Positions 47,008 to 60,000 of a stretch of 64,000 nt of DNA are shown here, one piece after another. Numbering within the stretch: position 1 is the stretch's first letter; every line of letters begins with the position of its first letter. The translations under genes were made by a program, and so were the position numbers. The notes beneath the pieces were generated by a model. That model saw only the letters and a list, made by a program, of their open reading frames with translations. It searched no databases and had not been told where the DNA came from. The stretch is from Calocera cornea HHB12733 (Eukaryota; Basidiomycota; Dacrymycetes; Dacrymycetales; Dacrymycetaceae): the NCBI GenBank assembly GCA_001632435.1, contig KV423919.1:248001-312000 (forward strand). Reading direction: 5' to 3'.

Positions 47008-48937
47008 GCTTTTGTTCTGCTGGTGGTGGTGGTGGGGGGGGGGGGGGGGAACTAGTGTGTCCAGTAGGGAAATGGAACGGGGAACGGCGCTCGGCGACTC
47101 GTCTGGCAGAGCAGGCTAGTATTATCCATATTCCCGCTACAGATCTTAATCCGTAACTGGGGGGGTACCTGTATGGTACTCTTGTTTTGAAAAGTACCAA
47201 GATATTATAGGAAACACATATATCTGTACCCGTCGGACTCTGCCCGGAGGCTGTACATCCTGGGTTCCGGTGGACTCGGTTGTGCACCAGTAGTGGACTG
47301 TTTAGGACTGTACTAACATAGCATAAATGATATGGCTCTTGTCCACTTTCTTTGTCAGTGATTATCTTTGATCTAGTGCTCAGGTATTTTATGGTGGATT
47401 TATTGTGTGTATATCTTTGGCCTGTAGCGAGCTCGCCACAGGCGACAAACCCGCGGAGCAGCGCTCGGACAATGCGAGCGCTCGCAAGTGGCATTGTTCG
47501 AGGGTTGCGGCGCGGTTTGGAGCTCTCAAACTGACTGTGATATGCTTATAATGCGTTGACTATTACTGGAAAAAAGGACTGTTGGGAAGGGTGAAGTCAA
47601 ATGCCCCCGTAGCGGGCACTGCCGTGGCGCAGCCCCGGCCCTTCGTCCCTATCCGTCTAAGCATGGAGCGCCCCCTCCCAGTCCAGTGAGCATTCTTCAG
47701 CACTCAACCACCTCGCCAACGACCAAACGAGCAAAACCAGGAAGAACCACGAGCATGCACGAGCATTACGTAATCCTACCAGGTCCATGGAATCGCGCAT
47801 GGACCCGTGAGGGCGCGTCCGTGGACTGTGGAGGGCGCTTGCGTGGGAGCGGGGGAACGGGGTTGGCGATAGACCTCTTGGACGAAAGGTGGCCCGGGGA
47901 ACAGGGTTGCCAGGGGGGCGGGGAATGCGAAGCGCGAAGCTATGCAGGCAGGGCTGTAAGCGCCCGCCCCTGCCCGCCCTGCCCAGAGCGAGAGATCCTG
48001 AGGGAGCTGGGGCGGGATCACGATCTCGACCTGGAGCTGGAGCTGGAATGGACTGGGCTGGACTGAGCTGGAATGGAAGGGGGTGCGCGGCTGGTGGGAG
48101 GCGGGAGGCGCCGGCGAGTCGGAGATCGGCCGGGTTGGGCGGTTGGCGGCGGGGCGGGCTCTGACAAACCGTGCTTGCTTACTAGAGATTGGGTGTGCTG
48201 TACCATACCAGAGCCTAGCGCACGACGACGTGTACAAGCAGACTGGCGCGCCCGGAGGCGATGACGGAGATGCGCACGTTCCGGCTGGGTGCCGCCGGGA
48301 GAGACAGGGCGCACTCAGGCGCCGGGGCCTGTAGCGGTCTGTTCGACCCGGTGGATCGGCGAGTCCGTGAGTTCAATGATGACCGATGCCCGGTGCCTTT
48401 CGGCAGCACATGGATGGAGGGTGAGCCGCGGGCGTGGCGCGGCGCCACACCAGGGCCCTGCTGCGCTGCAGGGGTCCAGGGAGTGAATTGAATGGAGAAT
48501 TGGTTGCGCGCGTAAAATTAGGTCGCGGAGGGTGATGAGCGTGGGATGACGTATTGCCGGTCGGGGGATGAGCGTTTTGCGTGCGGGAGCAGAATGGGCA
48601 GGGTAGGCGAGGGAGGCAATCGAGGATGGGATAGGGGAAGGGAGGAAGGCGGAGATGGAAGCCCTGAGAGGACGAGGGAAGGGAGAGGGTAGCCACACAG
48701 CCCAGCAGACACCCTCGAACGGGCATCGACCGCGGTGACGGTCAGCGCTCCATCATGCCATCACGCCGCTTCTCCACTGCTGGACGCTCCTAGCTGTCGG
48801 GGTGTCACTCGCTCGCTAGGCACTGGGAGAATATACGGCGCTGTCCTCTCACTCGCTCGATCTCCCCGCCCGCTCCCTCCTTGCTCTCCCCCGTCACTCC
48901 TCCCGACCCATCGACGCTGCCAAGCACACACCGCACC
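47008..48937. other. Gene-poor region, promoter of next gene
   Basis: About 1.9 kb. Begins with a GGT repeat and a poly-G run of about 15 at 47034-47050, then an AT-richer stretch to 47580. From 48720 to 48937 it is strongly pyrimidine-rich, likely the leader of the next gene. Open frames around 47776-48464 have no domain. Confidence 0.5.
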
Positions 48938-50528
48938 ATGGACAGTCCCTCACCACCGCAGCCGGCCTTCGCAGCCGTGATGGGCTACCCCCCGCCGAGC
49001 CCCGCCCGCTCGCTGCCGTCCTCGCCCCGCTCCTCCTTCTCCTCCCTCTCCCCGCCCCCCTCCATCGCCGCCGTCTACCGCCCGCCCTCCCGCTCCTCCC
49101 TCTACCCCTCCCGCTCATCCCCGACCCTCCCCGCCCTCGCAGAGGACAGCATAGCCAGCCTCGAGCCCCTCCCCCTCAGGCCCCTCAGCCTCCTCATCGA
49201 CGACGCAGCTCGTGCAGACGCCTACGTCCCCCTCCGCACCGTCGACCACGTCGACCAGATGAACTCGATCGACCCCTTCGGCGGGCTCTGGCACAACGAC
49301 TCGCCCTACGACGCCTGTCTCCCCGTGCCCTCCTACAACCCGCGCAGCAGGCCACAGAGCATGATCTTCCTCCCGGCCGGCGGGGTGCCAGCAGACGTGC
49401 GTCTCTATCTTTACCTCGCCAAAACGTAAAACAACGTAATCCTGACATGTCACTGCGATACAGGGGCCCGGAACATTCTCAAGGTCAAGGAGGAGCAGCG
49501 TCCTCGCCCCCTCCCCGCTCTCACAGACCACCTCCGCAGCCTCCTTCGGCTCCCCGTCCTCGGTCTCCCTCAGCTCCACGCCCTCCCCATCCCACAGGCG
49601 CATATCATTCGTCATCGACCCGCTCGACGACTACCCGTACACACGCGAAGAGGCGCTCTTCGCCCATGTCCAGATGGCGAAGCAGGAGCGGAGGGACGCG
49701 GCCCTGCGCGCCCAGGAGGAGCAGGCGCAGCAGCGCGCACTCGCCGCCGCCGAGGCGGAGAAGAACGCCAGGCGCGGCTTCCTCGGCATCTTCAGGCGCA
49801 AGTCGCGCTCCGCCTCGCCGGCGCCGAAGGCCAAGCCAGCGAGGGAGAAGAAGGAGAAGAAGCTGGCGGAGAAGGAGCCACAGGCGGAGAAAGGGGGTGC
49901 TCCGTCCCAGCCCCAGCGGAGCCGAACAATCTCCCGCAGCTTCTCCCTCCTCTCCCGGAAGGGGACCAAGCTCAAGCGCCGGCCGAGCGAAAGGAAGCCC
50001 CTCCTGCCGGCCGCTGCGCCCGCCCCGCTTCCCATCCCGCTCCCGATGCCGGCATCAGCGGGGCCCAGCACGCCAGAGCCGCCCGTCCCAGAGTACAGGA
50101 CGACGCCGTTCGACCCGGCCGTGGCGGTCGCGCCCACGCCTCCCGCGCCGACCGGCTCGCCCGCGCCCGCATACGCGCTCGTCGACCCCGCCTCGATCCC
50201 CATCCCGCCCTCGCCGGAGCTCGAGCTGCCCGAGCCGCCCCTCCTGTCCCCTCCCCCACGCGCGCAGTTCACACAGCAGGACCGCCCCTCCCTCCCGAGC
50301 CTGCAGCACGACAGCGCGGATGGCTCCGGCACGGAGGGTGACTACGAGAGCTCAGAGGCCGTCATGACGCCCGAGATGCCCAGTACGCCGCTCGAGGGCA
50401 AGCAGGGCGAGCGGGGCGAGTACATGCCGGTCCAGCCGATAGACCTACAGTCGCAGGTCACCGTCAAGCCCGTGCTGGACGCCGTAGTGGCCGCAGCGCC
50501 GCAGATCAGCGTTGCTTCTGCCGCTTGA
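48938..50528 (+). CDS. Uncharacterised Ser/Pro-rich protein with basic coiled segment
   Basis: No family recognised. Two exons: MDSPSPPQPAFAAVMGYPPP to LPAGGVPAD (48938-49395), then from 49464 GPGTFSRSRRSSVLAPSPLS onward to TGA at 50526-50528; the frame is kept across the intron. Total about 507 residues. The N terminus is Ser/Pro/Arg-rich. A conserved-looking core reads RISFVIDPLDDYPYTREEAL and leads into a helical, Gln/Ala/Arg-rich probable coiled coil (MAKQERRDAALRAQEEQAQQ), followed by ARRGFLGIFRRKSRSASP, a basic segment that could bind membranes or nucleic acid. The rest is Pro-rich and probably disordered. Function cannot be assigned. Confidence 0.7.
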
Positions 50529-51547
50529 ACACCGAACCACTGACCCCGAGACGAGCACGAAAATGAAGCCGAAGCCAAAGCAAGGGCTGAATATACGAAC
50601 CCCAGCTACCTCACGCCCCCAATTCCCGTATTCACGAACATTCTCCTCATACAAGACACTTTTCTTCACGCCTGCACCCTTAATTAGACAATACAAGCAA
50701 CCCGGTCTGTCTCCCCGCGTCTCTTCTTCTCCTCTTGTGCTTTTGTTCTGCCTTCTTTCTCCTCTCGACGCTGCTTTCTTGCACACTTTTTGACCACGAA
50801 AACACTACGCATGTGTAACACCACGCTCGTTCTGCACTTTGCCCTCTGCCCTCTGCATCCTGCATCCCTCCTCCCCCCCCTTGCTGACTACACCCAGCCA
50901 CTCCCATCTGTAGCATACACCTCCCTTCCCGCCCCAACCATTCCCTGTCTCTTCCTCCTTCTCACCTTGGCTCTTCTTTCCCGGGCTCGCCGCTCCTCCC
51001 TTCGCCGTCTCTCCCCCCCTCGTTCCGCGTTCCCGGGTTTCATTCGGTCGCACACAACACATGAAAAGCCTGCTTACCCTTAGAACGCCCCTGGACACCT
51101 AGATACCACGGCTCTCCCACTTCCGCTTCCAATTTTCACTGTCCAGTCTCCCCTCTTAGCTGCTGGTCGCCGGTCGCTGTCCGTGATCAACACTGTGATC
51201 CTGTGCAATATTAACATTATGATTTGCTCTCTCTTGGTGCGGGCGTGTACACGACATCAGCCCCGGACCTTCTGTTGCACAGCTCCAACGAAGCACAGCA
51301 AAGAACAAGGCGTCCTGCGTGCGCCGCTCTGTGACACGCCAGAGGACTTACACCCAATAGCAGGTCATGGGGTTAGTTCCAGTCATCCGTTTGTGAGAAG
51401 ACTTGTGAGCAGAGGCAGTCACCGGGCAAGTTTTCCAACAGATCCCATAGACTTACTACAGACATGAAGTAAAAACACTACATCAGCCTCATTACACACA
51501 TTCTACAGAGAAATACCCTTAGTTGCAGCAAATACCATCCACCATCT
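50529..51547. other. Convergent 3' intergenic region
   Basis: About 1 kb, CT-rich from 50690 to 51050. No gene recognised. Confidence 0.5.
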
Positions 51548-53374
51548 CTAGAACCCGGGTCGCATCCCCATCGTCGCACCGGGCCTGTACTCCTCCTCGT
51601 CCCTCCTCCTTTTCTTGTTCGGCGACTTGCCGTTCACCGATCCCCGCAGGGTCGCAGCGCCGTACGAGCGCTCCATTGCGCCCTTGATCCAGTCGAACAT
51701 GAACTTTGTCACGCGAGTGTTGGACCGGATGTCCGCGAACGCGGCGCGCGTCGCCCGCCGCAGGCCGTCGATCTCTCTCGCCTTTACTTGCGGGGTGGTG
51801 TTCCGGATGCAGTGGAGGAGGAAGCCGATCATCACCACTTCGACAGGGGCGAGGCGATCTGAACTGTTGTGAGAAGCATGCCACAAGCACCGAACAGTAA
51901 TGCGCATACCAGCAATGCCATGGAACGGGTATGACGTCTCTTTGTCGAGGGTGATATTCAGGTAGTTCATGAACAGATTGATTGATTCGCGCCTAAAATC
52001 ATCCGAAGGTGGGTCCTCGTTCCGTAACCATTTGTCCAGGATAATGGCGGAGGGAAACTGGAACCGCTCCGGGCGCCAGATCTATGAAAACTTAGCACCA
52101 ATCACGTGCATGTAGTCAGATCGCTCACGAGGTATAATATTTGTGCAACGAACTGGAAGTCTTGCCCACGACTCCGCGTCCACTTGATCGATTCTGTGCA
52201 ACCATCAATCAGCATATACTCTCATCGAATCACCGACAGGCACTCACCACTCAGCCCGGATGCGATATACTGCTTGCTCAACATCCGCACGAGATCAGCC
52301 CATGGCGACGCGATAGCGTGCATTTTCTCTGTGTTTCCGTCAGCACCTGCAATTGTTCGGGCGACGGCAAGATGACGTACCAGCAGGACTCAGCTGCATC
52401 CCATACTGCACGCGCTTGAAAATCTCCCGCTCCAAGTTATCGTCCAGCTGCTCCCACTGAACTGCGCCGCCTCCGTCAGTCGGGCGTGAGTCATCGATGG
52501 ATGGCTCAGCGTACCGCAGTAGAGGGATTTGCTCTCGAAGAGTCGTTTCCAGCTGTCGGGGAGGATCGGGACCTTCCTACCCTCCGGGGCCGTCCACCAA
52601 TATTTACTGTTCGTACTCCTGCATGGAAGTTAGGTTGAGAGTCGGATGGTGCACGCGAGGAGTACCGTACCGATGTACATCTGCAGCAAGATCAGCTCAG
52701 GTCCACACGGCAGATGGAGAGTGCTCACAGGGTATGCTGCCAGACATGAACTTAACGATACTCGTCAGCCGCTGCTTCCCGTCCACGACGTTCATGACCG
52801 AGTATTCGACTTCCGGTTCCTCTGGATCAGTCTCCACGCGATTCGCAAACAGAAGCTTCCCTCAAGTCAGTCACGACGAACGGCAGCCAGGCAGCCGACG
52901 CACGGGAGGGATGTAGAAGTCGTTGATGATAGAATCAATGATGTTTTGTTGGTTTGTAGGGTTCCAGACCGCCTCTGATGACGCGTTAGTGGGTAGGTTG
53001 TAGACGCTTGCCACCCGATGGGCGCACCTCGTTGGTAGTCTGGCGAGGTGTTGATCTCGCCTGTCTGTACTCCAGCTGCAGCACACGTGAATGAGCTCAC
53101 ACAGCTAAGAAATAGCAGAATAACACGCACTGAATAGATCTATGATACTGATCTGGACCATCTTGCTCGGCGGCAACGACCACTCTGGCTCGAGTATCTC
53201 CTCCGACTCGAGCTGGTCCATGTCCTCATCCTCCGGTATAGGCTGGCTGAGCAGCTCCTCCACCTTCACCGCCATGGGAACGGAGGACGGGTCTGGGAAG
53301 CCGGGGGGAGGGGAGACGGAGGAGGGGACGAACATGCCAGTGCCAGTGCCGTTGCCGTTCGTTTGGGATGCCAT
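51548..53374 (-). CDS. DUF262-domain protein (GmrSD N-terminal-like), multi-exon
   Basis: Fungal protein with the DUF262 fold, related to ParB-like nucleotide-hydrolysing modules and to the N-terminal half of the GmrSD restriction enzyme of bacteria. MASQTNGNGTGTGMFVPSSV opens a low-complexity, acidic N terminus (ATG 53372-53374). The domain shows TSPDYQR, WNPTNQQNIIDSIINDFYIP and the signature VMNVVDGKQRLTSIVKFMSG (compare DGQQRLTTL), then YWWTAPEGRKVPILPDSWKR. A helical C-terminal part follows, ending with a basic tail GKSPNKKRRRDEEEY (possible nuclear signal), stop TAG at 51548-51550. Seven or more introns; some internal borders are uncertain. Its start faces a questin-oxidase-like gene across a 611-bp shared promoter. 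Cellular role unknown. Confidence 0.85.
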
Positions 53375-53985
53375 GTTGGGGAAGGAGTGCTGGACGGGAG
53401 GAGGAGAGGGAGAGGGACAAGGGTCCTGCGGCAAACACGCGGGTTCGTCCGCGCTGGACGCGTCGAACAAACTGCCGCACCCGACTCGGAAATCTGCCAC
53501 AAACAAACAAAGGTAGTCACGATGTTCCGATGTCATTATGAGTATCCTCACTCCTTCTTCAGATGTTGGACAGCCTGGACTGCGGTTGAGATCAGCTTCC
53601 TATGCTAAGACCACCGATGCGTATCCTTAATGGTTTAGCTCCAGCCTGGCTCGCTTGCGACTCTCTCATTCTATCGAATACACAATCAAGCACGTCTGAT
53701 GCAAACCCGAACGAAGCTCCACCGCAGAACCGCTCTATGCTTGAATACAGACGGACGTGGTCGCAGGATGTTGTGCCGGGGACATATGTACGCATCTCCC
53801 CCGTTTCAGCGCTCAGTCAGGGTATGTATGCATCGTGCGGAGATCAATACCCCGCCCGAAACCGATCACCCACAGCCCGACGTCATGCCCGCCGCAGGGC
53901 CACCTGCCTCTGACAAATGTGATGGCACACCCCGACTCCTCAAATACTCTCGCCCTCTCCGTCGTACACATCAAAGCACCTAACG
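53375..53985. promoter_or_regulatory. Bidirectional promoter, DUF262 / questin-oxidase-like copy 1
   Basis: 611 bp between two divergent ATGs. A diverged second copy of the whole block lies at 55755-56331, where only the rightward gene remains. Confidence 0.6.
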
Positions 53986-55739
53986 ATGTCCAAACTCGTC
54001 CTACGTTCCGGATTGGTGCGTGGCTCCGTCAACTTGCCCGGTATCACCTTCGAAAGCAAGGCGCTCATAAAGAAGCTGCTGGAGAAGGACTATGTCGAAC
54101 ACCATTGCTGTTTTAGGTATGCTGTCGTTCTCAAAGTAACATCGTACGTTCTATACTGAAGGCGTATCCAGCCCAGTTGGACTCCACAATCACTTGAATC
54201 ATTAGTGAGCCACTCATAGCTCTCGCCAGTTTACCGACTGACTGACCGACCATCCATAGTCTGCTCGCGGCGTACGATCTCGGTGCTCCTCCTGCACTCC
54301 TTCAGGAAATCTACGACGCCGAAGCGAGCTATCAGCGGCCGATTGAGGGAGAGGGGAAGCTCAATGACCTGGAGGTCGATCGCAAGAACTGGACCGAGCA
54401 CGTCGGCAAGCCTGAGTGAGCACGTTCCGCTCTTACCACAACAGCAAGCATCAGCTGACCCCATTAAAGCGCGTACAAAGCGTTCCTGATATTCTTTTCC
54501 CAGGAAGTTCAGGAGAACGGTGTAACGGAGACGTTTGAGAAGTACGTATTTGATCCGGCAGCGAACGGGAATGGGACGAATATGCTGGCGAGGTTCTTCA
54601 GCGGCTCGTGAGTACTGTTTGGGTCTCTCAGTTGTGATGGCTACTCATAGAGGGCACTAGATTCCATCCCGTCATCCAGACCGGGTACGGCTTCGACTTC
54701 CAGGACCCACTCATTGTAGCAGAAGGTCAGCCCTCACGCTTGCCGTATCACCTTGAGCTGACATACGCCAGGTCTGGCCCAAACCGCGGTTCACCCCCCA
54801 ATTGCGGCAGTGATCTTGATCGAGCCGCTTGTTCCTACCAGTACGATCAAGCCCGCCGCTCACGACGGTCAGCGGCAGCCCGCGCACGGGAAGAGCATCC
54901 TCTCTGTGCTCCGCGCTGTGTATGCGAGCGACACGCTGCGGCCGGTGATGCCGTACGATGCGAACGCCCTGATCTCCAAGCGTACACGCGACTTCCTCTC
55001 TGTCCCCAACACCGACCGACCGGGGGAAATCGCCCGCCTCTGCTCTGAATGGACGACCTCCCTTCCCGATCCGTCCGACCCCTCATCGCTCGAGGCGTTC
55101 GAGCGCGACCTCGAAGCGCGCGTCGAAGAGTGCATGTGGCTCGGGCTGCTGCTCGCGTTCGCGACGGGGAAGAAGGGCCGCAAGCCGCGGCTCGACTTCT
55201 TCCTGATGCACACGCTCACTTCCTCCCTCTTCCTCTCCTCCACACTCGCGGCACTCAAGACGCCCGCGTACAAGCTCACGTACCTCCAGGGCTGGCTGCG
55301 GTGCACGATCATGTACGTGATCCTGCGCGGGCGGCCGCGCATCGACCCGGCGCTGCTGATGTCGTACGACGCGTACCCGCAGCCGCCGGCCGGTGCACCG
55401 ACCACCAAGCCAGTGAAGGCCGAGATGGCCAACCCGTGGACGCAGATGCTCGCATCGGTACTGCATGCTCCGGACTCCCACACGATCAAGATGATGCGCT
55501 CGCTTGTCCTTGCTGAGCAGCGATACGGCACCACCGCGCCCGGAGCGGTCATCGGAGCGTTTGAGGAGGACGGGAAGACGGAGACACATCTGGGCTCGGG
55601 GAAGCTCGACGGGACGGCGTTTGTCAGGGCTGCTGGCATACTTATGGACACGATGGGTTGGGTGGACTATGGGCAGAAGGCGGGCGAGTGGGATAGGAGT
55701 GGCCTGGGATGGGACGAGGCGTGGGCGCATGGCGACTGA
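53986..55739 (+). CDS. Questin-oxidase-like protein (DUF4243 family), copy 1
   Basis: Member of the questin oxidase/AflY-like family, known from Baeyer-Villiger-type ring cleavage in fungal polyketide pathways but also widespread outside clusters. Six exons, about 496 residues. Exon 1 MSKLVLRSGLVRGSVNLPGI ends DYVEHHCCF; a 33-nt exon 2 (54172-54204) gives PVGLHNHLNH, and exon 3 continues YLLAAYDLGAPPALLQEIYD. Later exons carry NWTEHVGKP, FLIFFSQEVQENGVTETFEK, SFHPVIQTGYGFDFQDPLIV, GLAQTAVHPP and a long last exon through MRSLVLAEQRYG to AWAHGD (TGA 55737-55739). The His-rich motif reads NHY here and NHH in copy 2. No polyketide synthase or other cluster gene is nearby. Confidence 0.9.
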
Positions 55740-56331
55740 CAATGACGTTTGGAATTCCATGGTGGGGAGAGAATGGGAGGAGGAGGGGGAGAGGGACAAG
55801 GGTCCTGCGGCAAACACGCGCCTATGGAAGCGTCGAACAAACTGCCGCACCTGCCGAAATCTGCCATAAACAATCGAAGTCAAGATGTTCCGATGTCATG
55901 CCTTGTATTCTCGCCCCTTCTTCAGATGTCGGGCAACCTGAATTTGCGGTTGAGATCAGCTTTCTGCGCTAAGAAGACCATCTATGCGCCTCCTCAACGG
56001 CCTGAGCTCCCGCCAGGCTGCTTGCGATTACTTCACCACTCGATCATGCGCTAGAGCACGACTGATACAAACCTAAGCGAACCTCTAGCTGCAGAGCCGC
56101 TCCATGCTCTAAACTAGACGAAACGTGGTCACAGGATGTTGTGCCGAGGACGTACGTCCGTTTAGCGCTCAGTCAGGGTGCGGCCGTCCCGAACCTGATC
56201 GGCACAGTCGCCCACAGCCGACGTCACGCCCCACACGGTCAGCTGCCCCGCACCCTCAGCATTAAACCCATGGTCGAGTTCCGCTCCTCTGATCCCCACC
56301 CTTTGCACCGTACATGTCAAAGCACCTAACA
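55740..56331. other. Intergenic: duplicated DUF262 promoter with fossil start codons
   Basis: Diverged copy of 53360-53985. On the minus strand it keeps an ATG followed by codons resembling the start of the DUF262 gene (MEFQT against MASQT), but the homology stops at about 55745 next to the stop codon of copy 1, so no gene remains on that side. Confidence 0.8.
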
Positions 56332-58100
56332 ATGGCCAAACTCGCCGTACGCTCTGGATTGGTGCGCGGCTCTGTCAACTTGCCTGGGATCACCTTCGAG
56401 GGCAAGGTACTCACGAAGAAACTGTTGGAGAAGGATTATGTCGACCACCACTGCTACTTCAGGTAAGCCCTTTATGCTCAATCCTTATATTAGATTGATG
56501 ATGAAGCTGTTTCAGGGCTGGTGGACTGCACAACCACCTGAATCATCAGTATGCGGCTCTCCGCTCCCCCCTGTTCAGACTGACGGAGCCCCCACAGCCT
56601 GCTGGCGGCGTACGACCTTGGCGCTCCTCCCGCTCTCCTCCAGGCAATATACGACGGCGAAGCGAGCTACCAGCGGCCAATCGAAGGCGAGGGTAGTCTC
56701 AAAGACCTAACGATCGACCACAAGAACTGGACTGAGTACGTCGGCAAGCCCGAGTGAGCACGTTCCTCTCCCACCACGTGCAGGCATACGCTGACTGTAT
56801 CCAAGCGCGTACAAGGCATACCTGATGTTCTTCTCCCAAGAGGTGCAGGAGAAGGGCGTGACGGAGACGTTTGAGAAATACGTGTTTGACCCGGCCGCGA
56901 ACGGGAACGGGACGGAGATGCGGGCGAGGTTCTTCAGCGGCGCGTGAGTCCCTCCTGCGTCTGTTAGTTGTGATGTCTGCTCATAGAGAGAATAGATTTC
57001 ATCCCGTCATCCAGACCGGGTACGGCTTTGAGTTCCAAGATCCACTCGTTGTAGCAGAAGGTCAGCTACCACGCTTGCCGTAGTTCCGTAAGCTAACGTG
57101 CACCAGGTCTGGCCCAAACGGCGATTCACAACACAACTGCCGCAGCAGTCATGCTCGAGCCGCTTATTCCTACCAGCACGACCAAGTCCGCCGCTCACGA
57201 CGGACAGCGGCAGCCCGCACACGGGAAGAGCATCCTCTCCGTGCTCCGTGCCGTGTATGCGAGCGACACACTGCACCCGGTGATGCCGTACGATGCGGAT
57301 GGTATGCTGTCCAAGCGCACGCGCGACTTCCTCTCTGTCCCCAACACCGACCGACCGGGGGAGATCGCCCGCCTCTGCTCGGAGTGGACGACCTCCCTAC
57401 CCGATTCCTCCGATCCCTCATCGCTCGAGGCGTTCGAGCGCGATCTCGAAGCGCGCGTCGAAGAGTGCATGTGGCTCGGGCTGCTGCTCACCTTCGCGAC
57501 GGGGAAGAAGGGCCGCAAGCCGCGACTAGACTTCTTCCTGATGCATACGCTCACCTCGTCCCTCTTCCTCTCCTCCACGCTCGCGGCGCTCAAGACGCCC
57601 GCGTACAAGCTCACGTACCTTCAGGGCTGGCTGCGCGGGACGATCATGTACGTGATCCTGCGCGGGCGACCGCGCATCGACCCGGCGCTGCTGATGTCGT
57701 ACGACGCTTACCCACACCCACCCGCCGGTGCGCTGACTGCCAAGCCGGGTAAGGACGCATGGGGCCAGCCCGGGAAGGCGGAGATGGCGAACCCGTGGGC
57801 GCAGATGCTCGCTTCGATACTGTATGCTCCAGATTCCCACACGATCAAGACGATGCGCTCGCTTGTTCTTGCCGAGCAGCGGTACGGCACCACCGCTCCC
57901 GGAGCGGTCATCGGCGCGTTTGAGGAGGACGGGAAGACGGAGACGCATGTAGGCGCGGGGAAGCTCGACGGGACGGCGTTTGTGAGGGCTGCGGGTGTAC
58001 TTATGGACACGATGGGTTGGGTTGACTATGGGCAGAAAGAGGGTGAATGGGATAGGAGTGCGCTTGGCTGGGATGAGGCTTGGGCACATGGCGACTGAAA
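55745..58100. repeat. Tandem segmental duplication, unit 2
   Basis: Second unit of the tandem duplication, with the promoter block more diverged than the coding part. It ends at about the stop codon of copy 2. Confidence 0.88.
56332..58098 (+). CDS. Questin-oxidase-like protein (DUF4243 family), copy 2
   Basis: Tandem paralogue of the gene at 53986-55739 with identical exon layout, including the 33-nt second exon (56516-56548). MAKLAVRSGLVRGSVNLPGI, DYVDHHCYF, AGGLHNHLNHHLLAAYDLGA, SYQRPIEGEGSLKDL, VQEKGVTETFEKYVFDPAAN, FHPVIQTGYGFEFQDPLVVA, GLAQTAIHNTTAAAVMLEPL, then a last exon almost identical to copy 1, to AWAHGD (TGA 58096-58098). It differs by a short in-frame insertion around KPGKDAWGQPGKAEMANP, where copy 1 has KPVKAEMANP. 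The putative metal/substrate His motif is complete (NHH). The promoter block upstream is a relic of the shared DUF262 promoter. Confidence 0.9.
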
Positions 58101-58373
58101 ACGGGGCAACTTTGTTGCGCGAACCTGCTTAGGACGTGTACGATATGGTTGAGGGTGTATCAGGCAATGTCACACTTTACGAGCACCGGTCAAGCGAAGT
58201 TCCGGGGGCATTCCAGTTCCTTCTAGGGACGTCAATTGCAATTACGGCTACAGGGAGTAGTAGAGTATGTATGCGTAAGGTCATCTGTCCTAGTTGCAAA
58301 GTACGAACACTCATCACTCATCGTGCACGTTATGATATCCACGCTCTTCTAGATCCTGTAGGCAACGTCAACT

Positions 58374-60000
<1,627 letters not shown>

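Larger units (their letters stand above)
53360..55744. repeat. Tandem segmental duplication, unit 1
   Basis: About 2.38 kb holding the first codons and promoter of the DUF262 gene plus the whole first questin-oxidase-like gene. Unit 2 follows directly. Shared landmarks include GAGAGGGACAAGGGTCCTGC (near 53410 and 55789), ACAGGATGTTGTGCCG and variants (near 53764 and 56134) and the full coding region. Confidence 0.9.

Noticed and set aside
53986..58098. Polyketide or aflatoxin-type biosynthetic cluster around the questin-oxidase-like genes
   Set aside because: No polyketide synthase, methyltransferase, P450 or cluster regulator is present within the window; neighbours are housekeeping genes.
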